Below are positions 12,812-19,339 of a DNA stretch of 22,338 nt, piece after piece. The DNA is from a virus, in the IMG/VR virus record IMGVR_UViG_3300013132_005829, positions 1 through 22,338 of that record. One strand, given 5' to 3'. The translations under genes and the position numbers were made by a program. Numbering within the stretch: position 1 is the stretch's first letter; every line of letters starts with the position of its first letter. The notes under the pieces are model-generated. The model ran no database searches, was not told the origin of the DNA, and saw only the letters and a list, made by a program, of their open reading frames with translations.

Positions 12812-13276
12812 CTACCTATTCGCAACCTCAAACACACCCCGCTTCACCTTCACAAACAAACGCGAAATCCGCAAATAATCCAACAACGACACACGCGAAA
12901 AACCCGAAACCTCAATCAACTGATCCGTCGAAAACTGCTCACCACGATGCTTCACAGCCCAATCCTCAAACGCACGCAAACGCGCCTTCCGAGAACCAAC
13001 CGGCCCATCCTGCTTCGCCTCACCCTTCACATAACCATCCCGAACCAAACCCTCAACACACCCATCAGAAATCCCATACGACCTCAAAAACGAAACAACA
13101 GACCCAGCCCCACCATTCCGACGAAACGTCTGCAAAACACACAAACCCCTCACATACTCAGAAATCGACCACATCACATCATCCGGAACCTTGAACCTCG
13201 AACCAAAACGCTCACTGGCCTCAGCCCACAAACGCCTATGAACACCATCAATCACATCATCACTCAGAGCTGGCAT
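12812..13276 (-). CDS. Hypothetical protein with a C-terminal winged-helix-like segment
   Basis: A 154-residue protein. The C-terminal part (S-T-D-Q-L-I-E-V-S-G-F-S-R-V-S-L-L-D-Y-L-R-I-S, then F-V-K-V-K-R-G-V-F-E-V) looks like a helix-turn-helix followed by a beta wing, so DNA binding is plausible. The N-terminal part is helical with no known motif. The ATG at 13276 is chosen over a TTG at 13312 because TATAGT lies seven bases upstream, with TTGTTT 17 bases before that, giving a leaderless transcript. It is the first gene of a two-gene leftward unit. Confidence 0.6.
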   Translation of the reverse strand: MPALSDDVIDGVHRRLWAEASERFGSRFKVPDDVMWSISEYVRGLCVLQTFRRNGGAGSVVSFLRSYGISDGCVEGLVRDGYVKGEAKQDGPVGSRKARLRAFEDWAVKHRGEQFSTDQLIEVSGFSRVSLLDYLRISRLFVKVKRGVFEVANR

Positions 13277-13283
13277 ACGATCA

Positions 13284-13312
13284 ACTATAACCAGCAAGCC
13301 ACAACAAAACAA
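13284..13312 (-). promoter_or_regulatory. Leaderless promoter TTGTTT-17-TATAGT
   Basis: Read leftward, -35 TTGTTT (13312-13307), a 17-base spacer and -10 TATAGT (13289-13284). The ATG of the winged-helix-like gene follows seven bases after the -10 box. No ribosome site is present, which supports a leaderless start. Confidence 0.58.
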
Positions 13313-13328
13313 CCCCAGATAAATCTAT

Positions 13329-13451
13329 TTGAAAACCAGCAGCCAAACACTGACACATGCCTGCACCCACTGCTGCGGGCCTGCCGGAAAGTTTTCGGGG
13401 CTTAAGAATACTGGCTGCCCGACGACGAACCCTTGTTCGCCTCATACATAG
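13329..13451 (+). CDS. Possible 40-residue cysteine-rich ORF
   Basis: A short frame from a TTG contains A-C-T-H-C-C-G-P-A-G-K-F-S-G-L, then T-G-C, then P-C-S-P-H, with five cysteines in a zinc-knuckle-like order. There is no ribosome site or ATG. The frame just upstream (…L-F-E-N-Q-Q-P-N-T-D-T-C) joins it if one base is removed near 13360, so it may be the end of a frameshifted gene. Coding is uncertain. The rest of the 13277-13536 gap holds the two promoters described here and nothing else I can support. Confidence 0.3.
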   Translation: MKTSSQTLTHACTHCCGPAGKFSGLKNTGCPTTNPCSPHT

Positions 13452-13499
13452 CTTTTGCTTGCCTCACAGCTGACGCTGCAACCCCCGGCCAAAACGCTA

Positions 13500-13528
13500 T
13501 TGCGCCCCATGCCGTTGGTGCTTAGACT
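13500..13528 (+). promoter_or_regulatory. Leaderless promoter TTGCGC-17-TAGACT
   Basis: -35 TTGCGC (13500-13505), a 17-base spacer and -10 TAGACT (13523-13528) lie eight bases before the ATG at 13537. No ribosome site is seen, so translation probably begins at the mRNA 5' end. Confidence 0.6.
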
Positions 13529-13536
13529 AACCACAT

Positions 13537-13743
13537 ATGCCTAGCTACAACACCTACATTGAGAATCGAATGAGAGAACGTCGTCGTATCGCAGCATTTG
13601 CCTACATGACTGTTTGGTTGATCGCTTTATTCTTGCTCGACGTCGCATCGCCTGCCCCATTTCTCGTGACCACGTCAGGTTGGTTCCTGTATCTCACTGT
13701 CGTGTTCACGTGGCTGAGTCGCACATCAAAGACTCGGAGGTAG
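13537..13743 (+). CDS. Small two-segment membrane protein
   Basis: A 68-residue protein with a basic N-terminus (M-R-E-R-R-R), hydrophobic segments at about 18-36 (A-A-F-A-Y-M-T-V-W-L-I-A-L-F-L-L) and 41-60 (F-L-V-T-T-S-G-W-F-L-Y-L-T-V-V-F), and a basic tail. It is a predicted hairpin in the membrane with both ends in the cytoplasm. No family is recognised. It is expressed from the promoter eight bases upstream, and the ART-like gene follows after 36 bases. Confidence 0.6.
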   Translation: MPSYNTYIENRMRERRRIAAFAYMTVWLIALFLLDVASPAPFLVTTSGWFLYLTVVFTWLSRTSKTRR

Positions 13744-13779
13744 TCGCATCGTGAGCCAAGTCGTGAGCCGAGGTTGTGT

Positions 13780-14241
13780 ATGACCGGGGAGTTCCCTGAA
13801 GCGCCTGTGTTGCCGACTGCGACGCACGACTTCTTGTACCACGCCACGTTCCCTGATTGCGAGCCGTTCATTCGTCAGGCTGGCATCATCCCCAGTGTCG
13901 ACCGCGTCGTGTACCTGGCCAACAAGTCCGAGTATGCAGCAGGGTTCATCCGGATACGCAACGGTTTCAGGTTGCTCGGTGTCGTCGACGTCGCAACGCC
14001 CACGGGTGGCACGGAGACGACGTACGACATCCACAAGTCGAACACTGCTGTCGTGTGCACGATACTCGCAGGTCTGCTCGAACAGAGTTGGCTTGCCCCA
14101 CACTCCGAAGAGGATGAGCCAAGTGGTTTCTACCCATCAGACCTGAAGTCGTTCGCCTACTCAGGCATCATCTCGCCTAGTGCGATCCTGTCGTTCGACG
14201 TCGTGACGCTCAGACCGTTCGTAGGCGACAGCTTCCTGTAG
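13780..14241 (+). CDS. ADP-ribosyltransferase-fold-like protein
   Basis: A 153-residue protein whose first half resembles the ART superfamily (Tpt1/KptA, DarT and related): F-L-Y-H21-A-T, then F-I-R-Q-A-G-I-I-P, then V-V-Y45-L-A-N-K-S-E-Y-A. The histidine in the LYHAT box and the tyrosine in V-Y-L-A match the NAD-binding His and Tyr of that fold. The C-terminal S-G-I-I-S-P-S-A-I-L-S-F resembles the last strand region. The third catalytic residue cannot be fixed by eye. If active it could transfer ADP-ribose or remove a 2'-phosphate; phages use such enzymes on host proteins or nucleic acids. The ATG at 13780 has GAGG about six bases upstream; a TTG two codons earlier is less likely. It is convergent with the next gene. 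Confidence 0.5.
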   Translation: MTGEFPEAPVLPTATHDFLYHATFPDCEPFIRQAGIIPSVDRVVYLANKSEYAAGFIRIRNGFRLLGVVDVATPTGGTETTYDIHKSNTAVVCTILAGLLEQSWLAPHSEEDEPSGFYPSDLKSFAYSGIISPSAILSFDVVTLRPFVGDSFL

Positions 14242-14265
14242 GTCGCGCTAGGTGCCTACGGGTTA

Positions 14266-14301
14266 CCTACAGCCATGTGATGTTGCCTACAGCCATGTGA
14301 T
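14266..14301. repeat. 16-base tandem direct repeat, period 20
   Basis: CCTACAGCCATGTGAT occurs at 14266-14281 and again at 14286-14301, separated by GTTG. The second copy contains the last codons and stop of the leftward gene; the first lies in the gap between two convergent genes. GTAGGC (14221) and GCCTAC (14254) nearby could form a weak stem. It looks like a local duplication of a gene end; a terminator role is unproven. Confidence 0.7.
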
Positions 14302-14916
14302 CTCGAAGCCCAACTGTCTTAGGCCGAACGCAATCGTTTCGAGATACACCTGGTTGTCCTCAGGTGGTTCGTCTGAGTTGACCTCTCTTAGTACCTTGCT
14401 GAACATGAGGGGGTACTTGCCGTTACCACCCCTCATGATTGTCTGACCTGGCGTAAATACCTCGTCCTCCCAGATGACCGACCTTGGCACTGTGTACCTG
14501 TAAGGCTTGGTCATGAACAGCACGTTCTCTTCGAATACATGTGTGAAGGTGATGCACTCTTTGACGACGTCTGGCATCGAGACGAACGCTGACGCAAGCG
14601 GCAGGTTCTCCGTGCTTCTTGGATCCATACTAAGGTAGCCCTCTGCGATCATCGTGATTGCGTCGATACCGAGCGTCTGGCGAATGATGACCGATGCGTC
14701 TACGACTCGGCCGAACCTTTTCTCGTGCGATTCGCACATGAGTTGCGACGACATCTGGCAGATTGCAGCCAGTCTCGCGCCCTTCCATGTGTACAGGTTG
14801 ATGTTGATGTCCTCGCCAATTCCATATTCCTTGACTGTTTGTTCCTTTACCTCAACTGCCGACGACACTGCCAGTGCGAGTTTGTCTAGTGCAGAAGGAA
14901 AAGGCGTATCGACCAT
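14287..14916 (-). CDS. Hypothetical 209-residue protein
   Basis: A mixed alpha/beta soluble protein with no motif I recognise. The sequence is not repetitive and its codon use matches its neighbours, so coding is secure. Near the middle there is a segment M-P-D-V-V-K-E-C-I-T-F-T-H-V-F-E, and the C-terminus repeats beta-like hydrophobic patterns. The ATG at 14916 is preferred over the adjacent GTG because TACCAT lies six bases upstream, matching the leaderless pattern. It is a single-gene unit converging on the ART-like gene. Confidence 0.65.
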   Translation of the reverse strand: MVDTPFPSALDKLALAVSSAVEVKEQTVKEYGIGEDININLYTWKGARLAAICQMSSQLMCESHEKRFGRVVDASVIIRQTLGIDAITMIAEGYLSMDPRSTENLPLASAFVSMPDVVKECITFTHVFEENVLFMTKPYRYTVPRSVIWEDEVFTPGQTIMRGGNGKYPLMFSKVLREVNSDEPPEDNQVYLETIAFGLRQLGFEITWL

Positions 14917-15013
14917 CACTCAATGGTACGCAAAACGATGTGCCTAAAGGTAGATGTTCCGCCATGTAGCTACCTCATCGACTACTGTTGACGCAACAAC
15001 GTCAGGAGTCACA

Positions 15014-15223
15014 GTGGCACAAAGCAATCGCAAACCATCGAACAAGAAAACCCCGGCCAAGAAGCCCGCAGCCAAGAAGCCTGCAGCCAAGAAAGCGCTA
15101 AAGCGCTCCGACGCTGCCAAGAAGCCTGCCGCTTCAGGTTCGACGAACGTCGTCATTTATGCGAATGACATCAAGAAGCCGACGCTAAGAAAGCGTGTGA
15201 CTGCCTGGCTGCTCGGCAGCTAG
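15014..15223 (+). CDS. Histone H1-like Lys/Ala/Pro-rich protein
   Basis: A 69-residue basic protein. Residues 9-42 are made of P-A-K-K and P-A-A-K-K repeats, like histone H1 tails and the C-terminus of mycobacterial HU, followed by a short non-repetitive segment (V-V-I-Y-A-N-D-I-K-K) and a Leu/Trp-containing end. DNA binding or compaction is likely. The GTG at 15014 has an AGGAG site five bases upstream; the longer frame from 14954 has no such site. Its stop is two bases from the stop of the convergent gene. It is unrelated in detail to the lysine-rich protein at 7767-8114 but similar in kind. Confidence 0.65.
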   Translation: MAQSNRKPSNKKTPAKKPAAKKPAAKKALKRSDAAKKPAASGSTNVVIYANDIKKPTLRKRVTAWLLGS

Positions 15224-15225
15224 TT

Positions 15226-15606
15226 CTAGTAAACGTCGTAGCCTGATGGCTCGACAATCGACGGTTCCCTGATCTGTAACAGCTGAATCGCCAACTCGCC
15301 ACGGGTAGTGATGTACCACGTGCCGTTGTCTGATTGTGCGACCATGCCGTTGTTGCGCAACAAGAGAACCGCACGCCTGCATGCCGATTCGTTTGGAAAC
15401 AGAACCGGATTGATGCCCATCAATCCCTTTGGTTCGAATCCCCTGAAGCGCAGCATCCTCGCATAGTTCAGCGCAATTCGAGCAGGCGACACGCCTTTCG
15501 GAATGAACCTGACGATGTCTTTCATCTCCGGCGACAAAGGCCCGAACTTGCGTTTGACCTGGTCCTTCAGGCGTCGTTGACGACGCAACTCTGGCGACTC
15601 AGGCAT
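15226..15606 (-). CDS. Hypothetical basic protein, last gene of the replication unit
   Basis: A 126-residue protein with a basic N-terminus (R-R-Q-R-R-L-K-D-Q-V-K-R-K) and a C-terminal segment (A-V-L-L-L-R-N-N-G-M-V-A-Q-S-D-N-G-T-W-Y-I-T-T-R-G) that reads like the recognition helix and wing of a winged-helix domain. DNA binding is plausible; no family is named. The ATG at 15606 overlaps the previous stop by one base (TGATG). A longer frame to 15717 would overlap the ribbon-helix-helix gene. Confidence 0.62.
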   Translation of the reverse strand: MPESPELRRQRRLKDQVKRKFGPLSPEMKDIVRFIPKGVSPARIALNYARMLRFRGFEPKGLMGINPVLFPNESACRRAVLLLRNNGMVAQSDNGTWYITTRGELAIQLLQIREPSIVEPSGYDVY

Positions 15607-15932
15607 CAACCACGCAACCTGGTTCCACAGACGAGGCACGTTTCGCTCCACGGGTAACTGAGACGCATGCCCGAAGGATGCTGACACTCGAGCGTTCGAC
15701 TCGCCTCTTTGGTGCACAGCTCACGAATCCATTCGCTCATCGACTTGCCCGCCGCAGCAGCAGCCCGCTTCCAGCGTTCACGTTCGTCGTCGGTCGTGCG
15801 CACGATTACTTGCACAAGCGTCTTCTCTTCGTCTTCGACCTTTGGACCTATCCGTTTGGCGCGTGTTGGCTTCAGCGTTTCCGCGACTTTGTCCATCGCA
15901 GCATCCAGGTTGTCGACCGATTCGTCACTCAT
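15606..15932 (-). CDS. Ribbon-helix-helix protein with zinc-ribbon tail
   Basis: A 108-residue protein. Residues about 40-75 (V-Q-V-I-V-R-T-T-D-D-E-R-E-R-W-K-R-A-A) have the beta-strand plus two-helix layout of Arc/MetJ-type ribbon-helix-helix DNA-binding domains, ending in S-M-S-E-W-I-R-E-L. The tail carries C83-x-H85 and C99-x-x-C102, a likely zinc site. It is a candidate transcription regulator of this unit. Its start lies eight bases inside the preceding gene, and its stop overlaps the next start (TGATG). Confidence 0.66.
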   Translation of the reverse strand: MSDESVDNLDAAMDKVAETLKPTRAKRIGPKVEDEEKTLVQVIVRTTDDERERWKRAAAAAGKSMSEWIRELCTKEASRTLECQHPSGMRLSYPWSETCLVCGTRLRG

Positions 15933-16608
15933 TAGATGCCTCGTTTTCGTCCACGGGTAGCTGAGAGCCCAGGTTATCGTCCCCTAGCTGATTCGACACA
16001 GAGCTAACAGCCTCAATCGCCTTGACACCAGTCAGGGACGATATGACGTCCTGCGACAGGACACCTGTCTGCGTCATGAGCTGAATCAGCTTTTTGGCTT
16101 CCACCTCAGGCGTGAACGCGTTTACTCGCTCTTCGGCCTGCTGTGCGCCAGCCAATGTCGACCTGATTGTTTCACCACCCGAGGTGACGTCCATCTGAAT
16201 CGACACGTTGTTGCGTTCCATGCCCAACAGCCGCGACCTGCGGTCCATGATCGACAGAACGCGGTCAACAGCCTTGAGGTCGGGTTCGAGCATAATTTCG
16301 GAGCCATCGTCGGCGGTTTGCTTGCGATGTTGCGTCTGTGGCCAAATGTTCTGCTGTAACGAATCGAGACGCTCCAACTCCATGCGCAAAACCTCCGGAT
16401 ACGCGAGCATCGCCTCCCCATTGAGTTTCTCGAGCTGCCTACGAATCGCCGATCCGACAGCGCCAGTCGTCATGCTGAAACGACGAGCTATCTCTTGATG
16501 AGGGACACCTGCTTGTCGCAGCTTGAAGATGCGCAGGTCGCGTTCCGCCAGGAACTCACGGGTAAGCGATTTGCCACCCTTCTTCTCTTTGGGGGTCTCT
16601 TCTGACAT
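15925..16608 (-). CDS. HTH protein resembling a phage terminase small subunit
   Basis: A 227-residue protein. Residues about 20-60 form an HTH (L-R-Q-A-G-V-P-H-Q-E-I-A-R-R-F, then G-A-V-G-S-A-I-R-R). This is followed by a helical region L-R-M-E-L-E-R-L-D-S-L-Q-Q-N-I-W-P at 74-90 and D-L-K-A-V-D-R-V-L-S-I-M-D-R-R-S-R-L-L-G at 110-129. This order (HTH, then an LxxLWP-like helix, then a DxxAVxxVLxIxxRRxxLLG helix) is typical of one group of phage small terminases. No large terminase gene is adjacent, so the packaging role is unproven and a regulator is the alternative. The ATG directly follows the primase stop (TAAATG). Confidence 0.6.
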   Translation of the reverse strand: MSEETPKEKKGGKSLTREFLAERDLRIFKLRQAGVPHQEIARRFSMTTGAVGSAIRRQLEKLNGEAMLAYPEVLRMELERLDSLQQNIWPQTQHRKQTADDGSEIMLEPDLKAVDRVLSIMDRRSRLLGMERNNVSIQMDVTSGGETIRSTLAGAQQAEERVNAFTPEVEAKKLIQLMTQTGVLSQDVISSLTGVKAIEAVSSVSNQLGDDNLGSQLPVDENEASNE

Positions 16609-18408
16609 TTAGAAATCCTCGTCGGCACCCGGGGTCTTGCCCCCGAAATCTTCTTTCATAAATTCTAGTGTCTCGAAGGGGAACTGTACGCCACGCTTCA
16701 TCTTGAGCGGCCACGGGCGCCTATCGCGTGCACCCCTGAAATGTCGCACGTCATAAACGTACTCGGACCCACCCAACTGATCTGGGGACAACGCCAACCC
16801 GAACTCCGGCCAACGCGACCATACGGCTGACCCGAAGGGACGCAGTTCTCGTGATGTTTGCGACTGACCCAGCGGCGCGTGATGCTCAATCCACAGAGCG
16901 CAGTCATAGACGTCGCGTATGTAGTCGAAGAACTTGGCGACCTCGACGGCTAAAGCTTCACTCGTCAACGTCCCAGTATCGGCGTACGACTTGTACAGAG
17001 GACCCACGCACAGCAGCTGCGGGCGCACCTGGTCGACCGTTTGCTCGAAAAGCGCACGTCCAACCGGGGACATGAGGTCCAAACCGGAAGGCTTCATCAT
17101 CAGGTGCGAATCCGACCTGATTTCGGTTCCGTGCGGCGCGCGATCGCGGGCGAACCTCAAGGCTTTCTTCATTATCCAACGCGACGTGCGTCGAATGATG
17201 CGTTCCGGGTTTTCCAGGTCGATTGTCAGGGTCCTTATGGGCTTCATCGGCTGGAACGTGAACGGATGCAGCCCCACCGACGACAGAATCGCCACCTGGC
17301 GCAGGAGCATCGTTTTTCCTACGCCCTCGGCCGCGACGACGATTACACGCTCCTGCTTTTCGATCAGACCGGGAATCACCCACTCGTACGTGTCGTCAAC
17401 CGTTTCGTCGATGAACTGTTGCCATTCGACGAGGCGTCCCTGATCTCCGAAGTCCATGACGCCGATTCCGTCGAGATGCGCACGGGCTCGCGATATCTTC
17501 TGCTCCAGTTTGATGTTGCGACCGAAAATTTCGGTGATTGTGGCGAGTATGTCTTCCTCTTCGGTGCTGTCATCCTTGAGGTGCGCGATCTGTTCTTCTG
17601 TCGGCGTGAAGTCGAGTTCTATGAGTTCTTCCAACGCGTGCCCGGAGTTGACGTGATCGGTCACGTCTTTTCCGTACGGGCTGACATAGACACGAACGTC
17701 TGCGCATCCGGCGGCTTGCAGCACGCGTTGCACGCTGACTGCGTGAGTCTTGCCGGCTTCGTCGTTGTCTGCGACGATCATTACAGCAGCCGCGTCAGCC
17801 AAGACGTCGGTGAACTGCTGTTCCCATGTTCCGGCTCCGCCTGCTGTCGTCGCCATGATGTTGAGTTGTTCGAGCGTGTCGGCGTCTTTCTCGCCTTCGA
17901 CTAGCCACACGGGTTCGCCGTATTCGATCGCCTTGAGGATGATTGGCAGGTTGTACAGAACGCGCTGTTCTTTGGGGATGATGCTGTAGATGTATTTACC
18001 CGGTTGGTTCGGGTCCGGCCGACGTTGCGAGAAACCTTTGCTTCCGTCTTCGTATTTGTATCTGATTTTTTCGTACAGTGTTTGGAAGTCTTTGTCCGTG
18101 TACTGGTAGACCTTTTCGACTTTACGTGCGCCCCTGTTGTCCTTTTTGCTCACGGGTACGACTTTGTCTTCGTACAGGTCTTCCATCTTCATGTTCATGT
18201 ACCCGACGATTTGTTCGACGGTGCACGGGGAGCCGTTGTGGCATTTGATGAGGACTTGATCGTTCTTGCCGACGCCTACAGTGAGTGAAGGGTTGTTGTC
18301 GTCGTTCCTGCAGGGGCACTTCGCTGCCCAACCCATGCCGCTCCGCGTTACGCCATCCAGGCGATCCAGGAATTCCTGGACGTGCTGCGGAACGATTATC
18401 GAGCTCAT
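16609..18408 (-). CDS. Bifunctional primase-helicase (TOPRIM plus RecA-like ATPase)
   Basis: A 599-residue replication protein. An N-terminal CHC2-like zinc site (C31-P-C33 and C56-H-N-G-S-P-C62) is followed by a TOPRIM domain with V-E171-G-E-K-D and A-D214-N-D216-E-A-G, and from about residue 345 a RecA/RepA-like AAA ATPase with Walker A A-E-G-V-G-K-T at 360-366, then I-D-L-E-N, and a Walker B-like L-L-C-V-G-P about 110 residues later. It would make RNA primers and unwind DNA at the fork, like the T7 gp4 class but with a different helicase family. The ATG overlaps the WhiB stop by four bases (ATGA), so its expression is tied to WhiB. The downstream HTH gene starts directly after its stop. 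Confidence 0.87.
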   Translation of the reverse strand: MSSIIVPQHVQEFLDRLDGVTRSGMGWAAKCPCRNDDNNPSLTVGVGKNDQVLIKCHNGSPCTVEQIVGYMNMKMEDLYEDKVVPVSKKDNRGARKVEKVYQYTDKDFQTLYEKIRYKYEDGSKGFSQRRPDPNQPGKYIYSIIPKEQRVLYNLPIILKAIEYGEPVWLVEGEKDADTLEQLNIMATTAGGAGTWEQQFTDVLADAAAVMIVADNDEAGKTHAVSVQRVLQAAGCADVRVYVSPYGKDVTDHVNSGHALEELIELDFTPTEEQIAHLKDDSTEEEDILATITEIFGRNIKLEQKISRARAHLDGIGVMDFGDQGRLVEWQQFIDETVDDTYEWVIPGLIEKQERVIVVAAEGVGKTMLLRQVAILSSVGLHPFTFQPMKPIRTLTIDLENPERIIRRTSRWIMKKALRFARDRAPHGTEIRSDSHLMMKPSGLDLMSPVGRALFEQTVDQVRPQLLCVGPLYKSYADTGTLTSEALAVEVAKFFDYIRDVYDCALWIEHHAPLGQSQTSRELRPFGSAVWSRWPEFGLALSPDQLGGSEYVYDVRHFRGARDRRPWPLKMKRGVQFPFETLEFMKEDFGGKTPGADEDF

Positions 18409-18776
18409 TTATTTCCGCGTTGTTTCTTTACTGATGCGCCACGGCCGGCGCGTTTCAAAGATTGATTCCAGTTGATTTTCCACGTGTCCGCTTGTGATGT
18501 CAGAGATTGGAAGGGTATTCGCTCGCTGATTCGTATCATTCGTCGTTGTCGTGGTGACAAACCAGCCCAGAAGCCGAACTCCTCGTGTCGTATGGCGTGC
18601 GCGTAACAGTCTGTTTGGATCTTGCATGACTGGCATATGGTACGGGCGCGTGCGAGGTGTGCTTTGTCGTCCTCGAGCATTCGTGAAAGTGGATAGAACC
18701 ATTCGTTCGGCGTATTTGAGCACGCTGCATTTTTTATGACGCTGTAGAACCGTTCACTGTGTTCGCTCACTGGCAC
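18405..18776 (-). CDS. WhiB-like iron-sulfur transcription factor
   Basis: A 123-residue WhiB-family protein. The four cluster cysteines are C19, C48, C51 and C57 in the family spacing C-Xn-C-X2-C-X5-C, followed by G-F-W-A-G (the G-[VI]-W-G-G-like turn) and a basic segment R-Q-R-R-M-I-R. Such proteins bind a 4Fe-4S cluster and usually act through the principal sigma factor. WhiB is confined to actinobacteria and their phages, which fixes the host group. The start is GTG at 18776 (or GTG at 18770); a TTGACT-17-TACCCT promoter lies 23-51 bases upstream. It overlaps the primase gene by four bases. Confidence 0.9.
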   Translation of the reverse strand: MPVSEHSERFYSVIKNAACSNTPNEWFYPLSRMLEDDKAHLARARTICQSCKIQTDCYAHAIRHEEFGFWAGLSPRQRRMIRISERIPFQSLTSQADTWKINWNQSLKRAGRGASVKKQRGNK

Positions 18777-18798
18777 CCCCCGGTTGTTTGGTTCTAAG

Positions 18799-18827
18799 AG
18801 GGTAGTCGCTTAGGGCGAAAGAGTCAA
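18799..18827 (-). promoter_or_regulatory. Promoter of the WhiB-primase operon (TTGACT-17-TACCCT)
   Basis: Read leftward, -35 TTGACT (18827-18822), a 17-base spacer and -10 TACCCT (18804-18799) lie in the 58-base gap before WhiB. The leader would be about 16 bases, with a G-rich tract near the GTG start. As the first gene, WhiB could act on this promoter. Confidence 0.55.
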
Positions 18828-18834
18828 CGCCAAA

Positions 18835-19335
18835 TCAGTGCGATTGCAACTTTCTGTCAAAGTGTTGTATCAGCGACCACAAAAGCTCACGGGTGTACAA
18901 CATTATTCGGCCCTTGATCGGAAGACTCTTCTTGGCGACGGCGCGCGCGAACATCGCGGAGTGCATCACGCCGATGTGGTGCATGTCGTTACGAACTCGT
19001 TTCTCGAACCATGAGTTTCTAAAACGAAGCCACGCATCTGGCTCGTATATATCGTACCGGCGCAAAAGAATGTCGTCTATGGTTGCCCGATCGGTGACGC
19101 ATTCCAGCTGCCACTGCAGCCTGCGCTCGCACTGCGATACGACCTCGTTCAGCCCTTCTTCACCGGCCACGTTGGCATATTTGTCGAGTGCGACCAAAAA
19201 CTCGTGTCTCGCCCTCTTTAGTTTATAAAGCTGCTCCCTGTTGCGACGTTCCGGCGCCATTTGGTGCTGAGGTTCGTCTTCTTCCTCATCCCAGTCGAAC
19301 AGTTCGTCGTCCGATTCAAATTCCGAGTCTGCCAT
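18835..19335 (-). CDS. Hypothetical acidic-then-basic helical protein
   Basis: A 166-residue protein. Residues 1-30 are very acidic (D-W-D-E-E-E-D-E-P), and the rest is mostly helical and basic (R-R-N-R-E-Q-L-Y-K-L-K-R-A-R), with a W-F-E-K-R-V-R-N-D-M-H-H segment. No family is recognised. TATCGT lies six bases before the ATG and overlaps the end of the DUF932 gene, four bases upstream; no ribosome site is seen. Confidence 0.6.
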   Translation of the reverse strand: MADSEFESDDELFDWDEEEDEPQHQMAPERRNREQLYKLKRARHEFLVALDKYANVAGEEGLNEVVSQCERRLQWQLECVTDRATIDDILLRRYDIYEPDAWLRFRNSWFEKRVRNDMHHIGVMHSAMFARAVAKKSLPIKGRIMLYTRELLWSLIQHFDRKLQSH

Positions 19336-19339
19336 GCAA

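Noticed and set aside
12706-13405. Long + strand frames rich in Pro, His, Thr and Ser
   Set aside because: They mirror the two leftward genes and arise from the A/C-rich + strand; no ribosome site or known motif, and the composition is monotonous.
14983-14988. TACTGT as -10 for the Lys/Ala/Pro-rich gene
   Set aside because: No -35 at 16-18 bases; the gene has a good ribosome site, so the true promoter cannot be placed.
17041-17904. 287-codon + strand frame opposite the primase-helicase
   Set aside because: The opposite strand carries clear TOPRIM and Walker motifs; this frame has none and is a GC-driven shadow.
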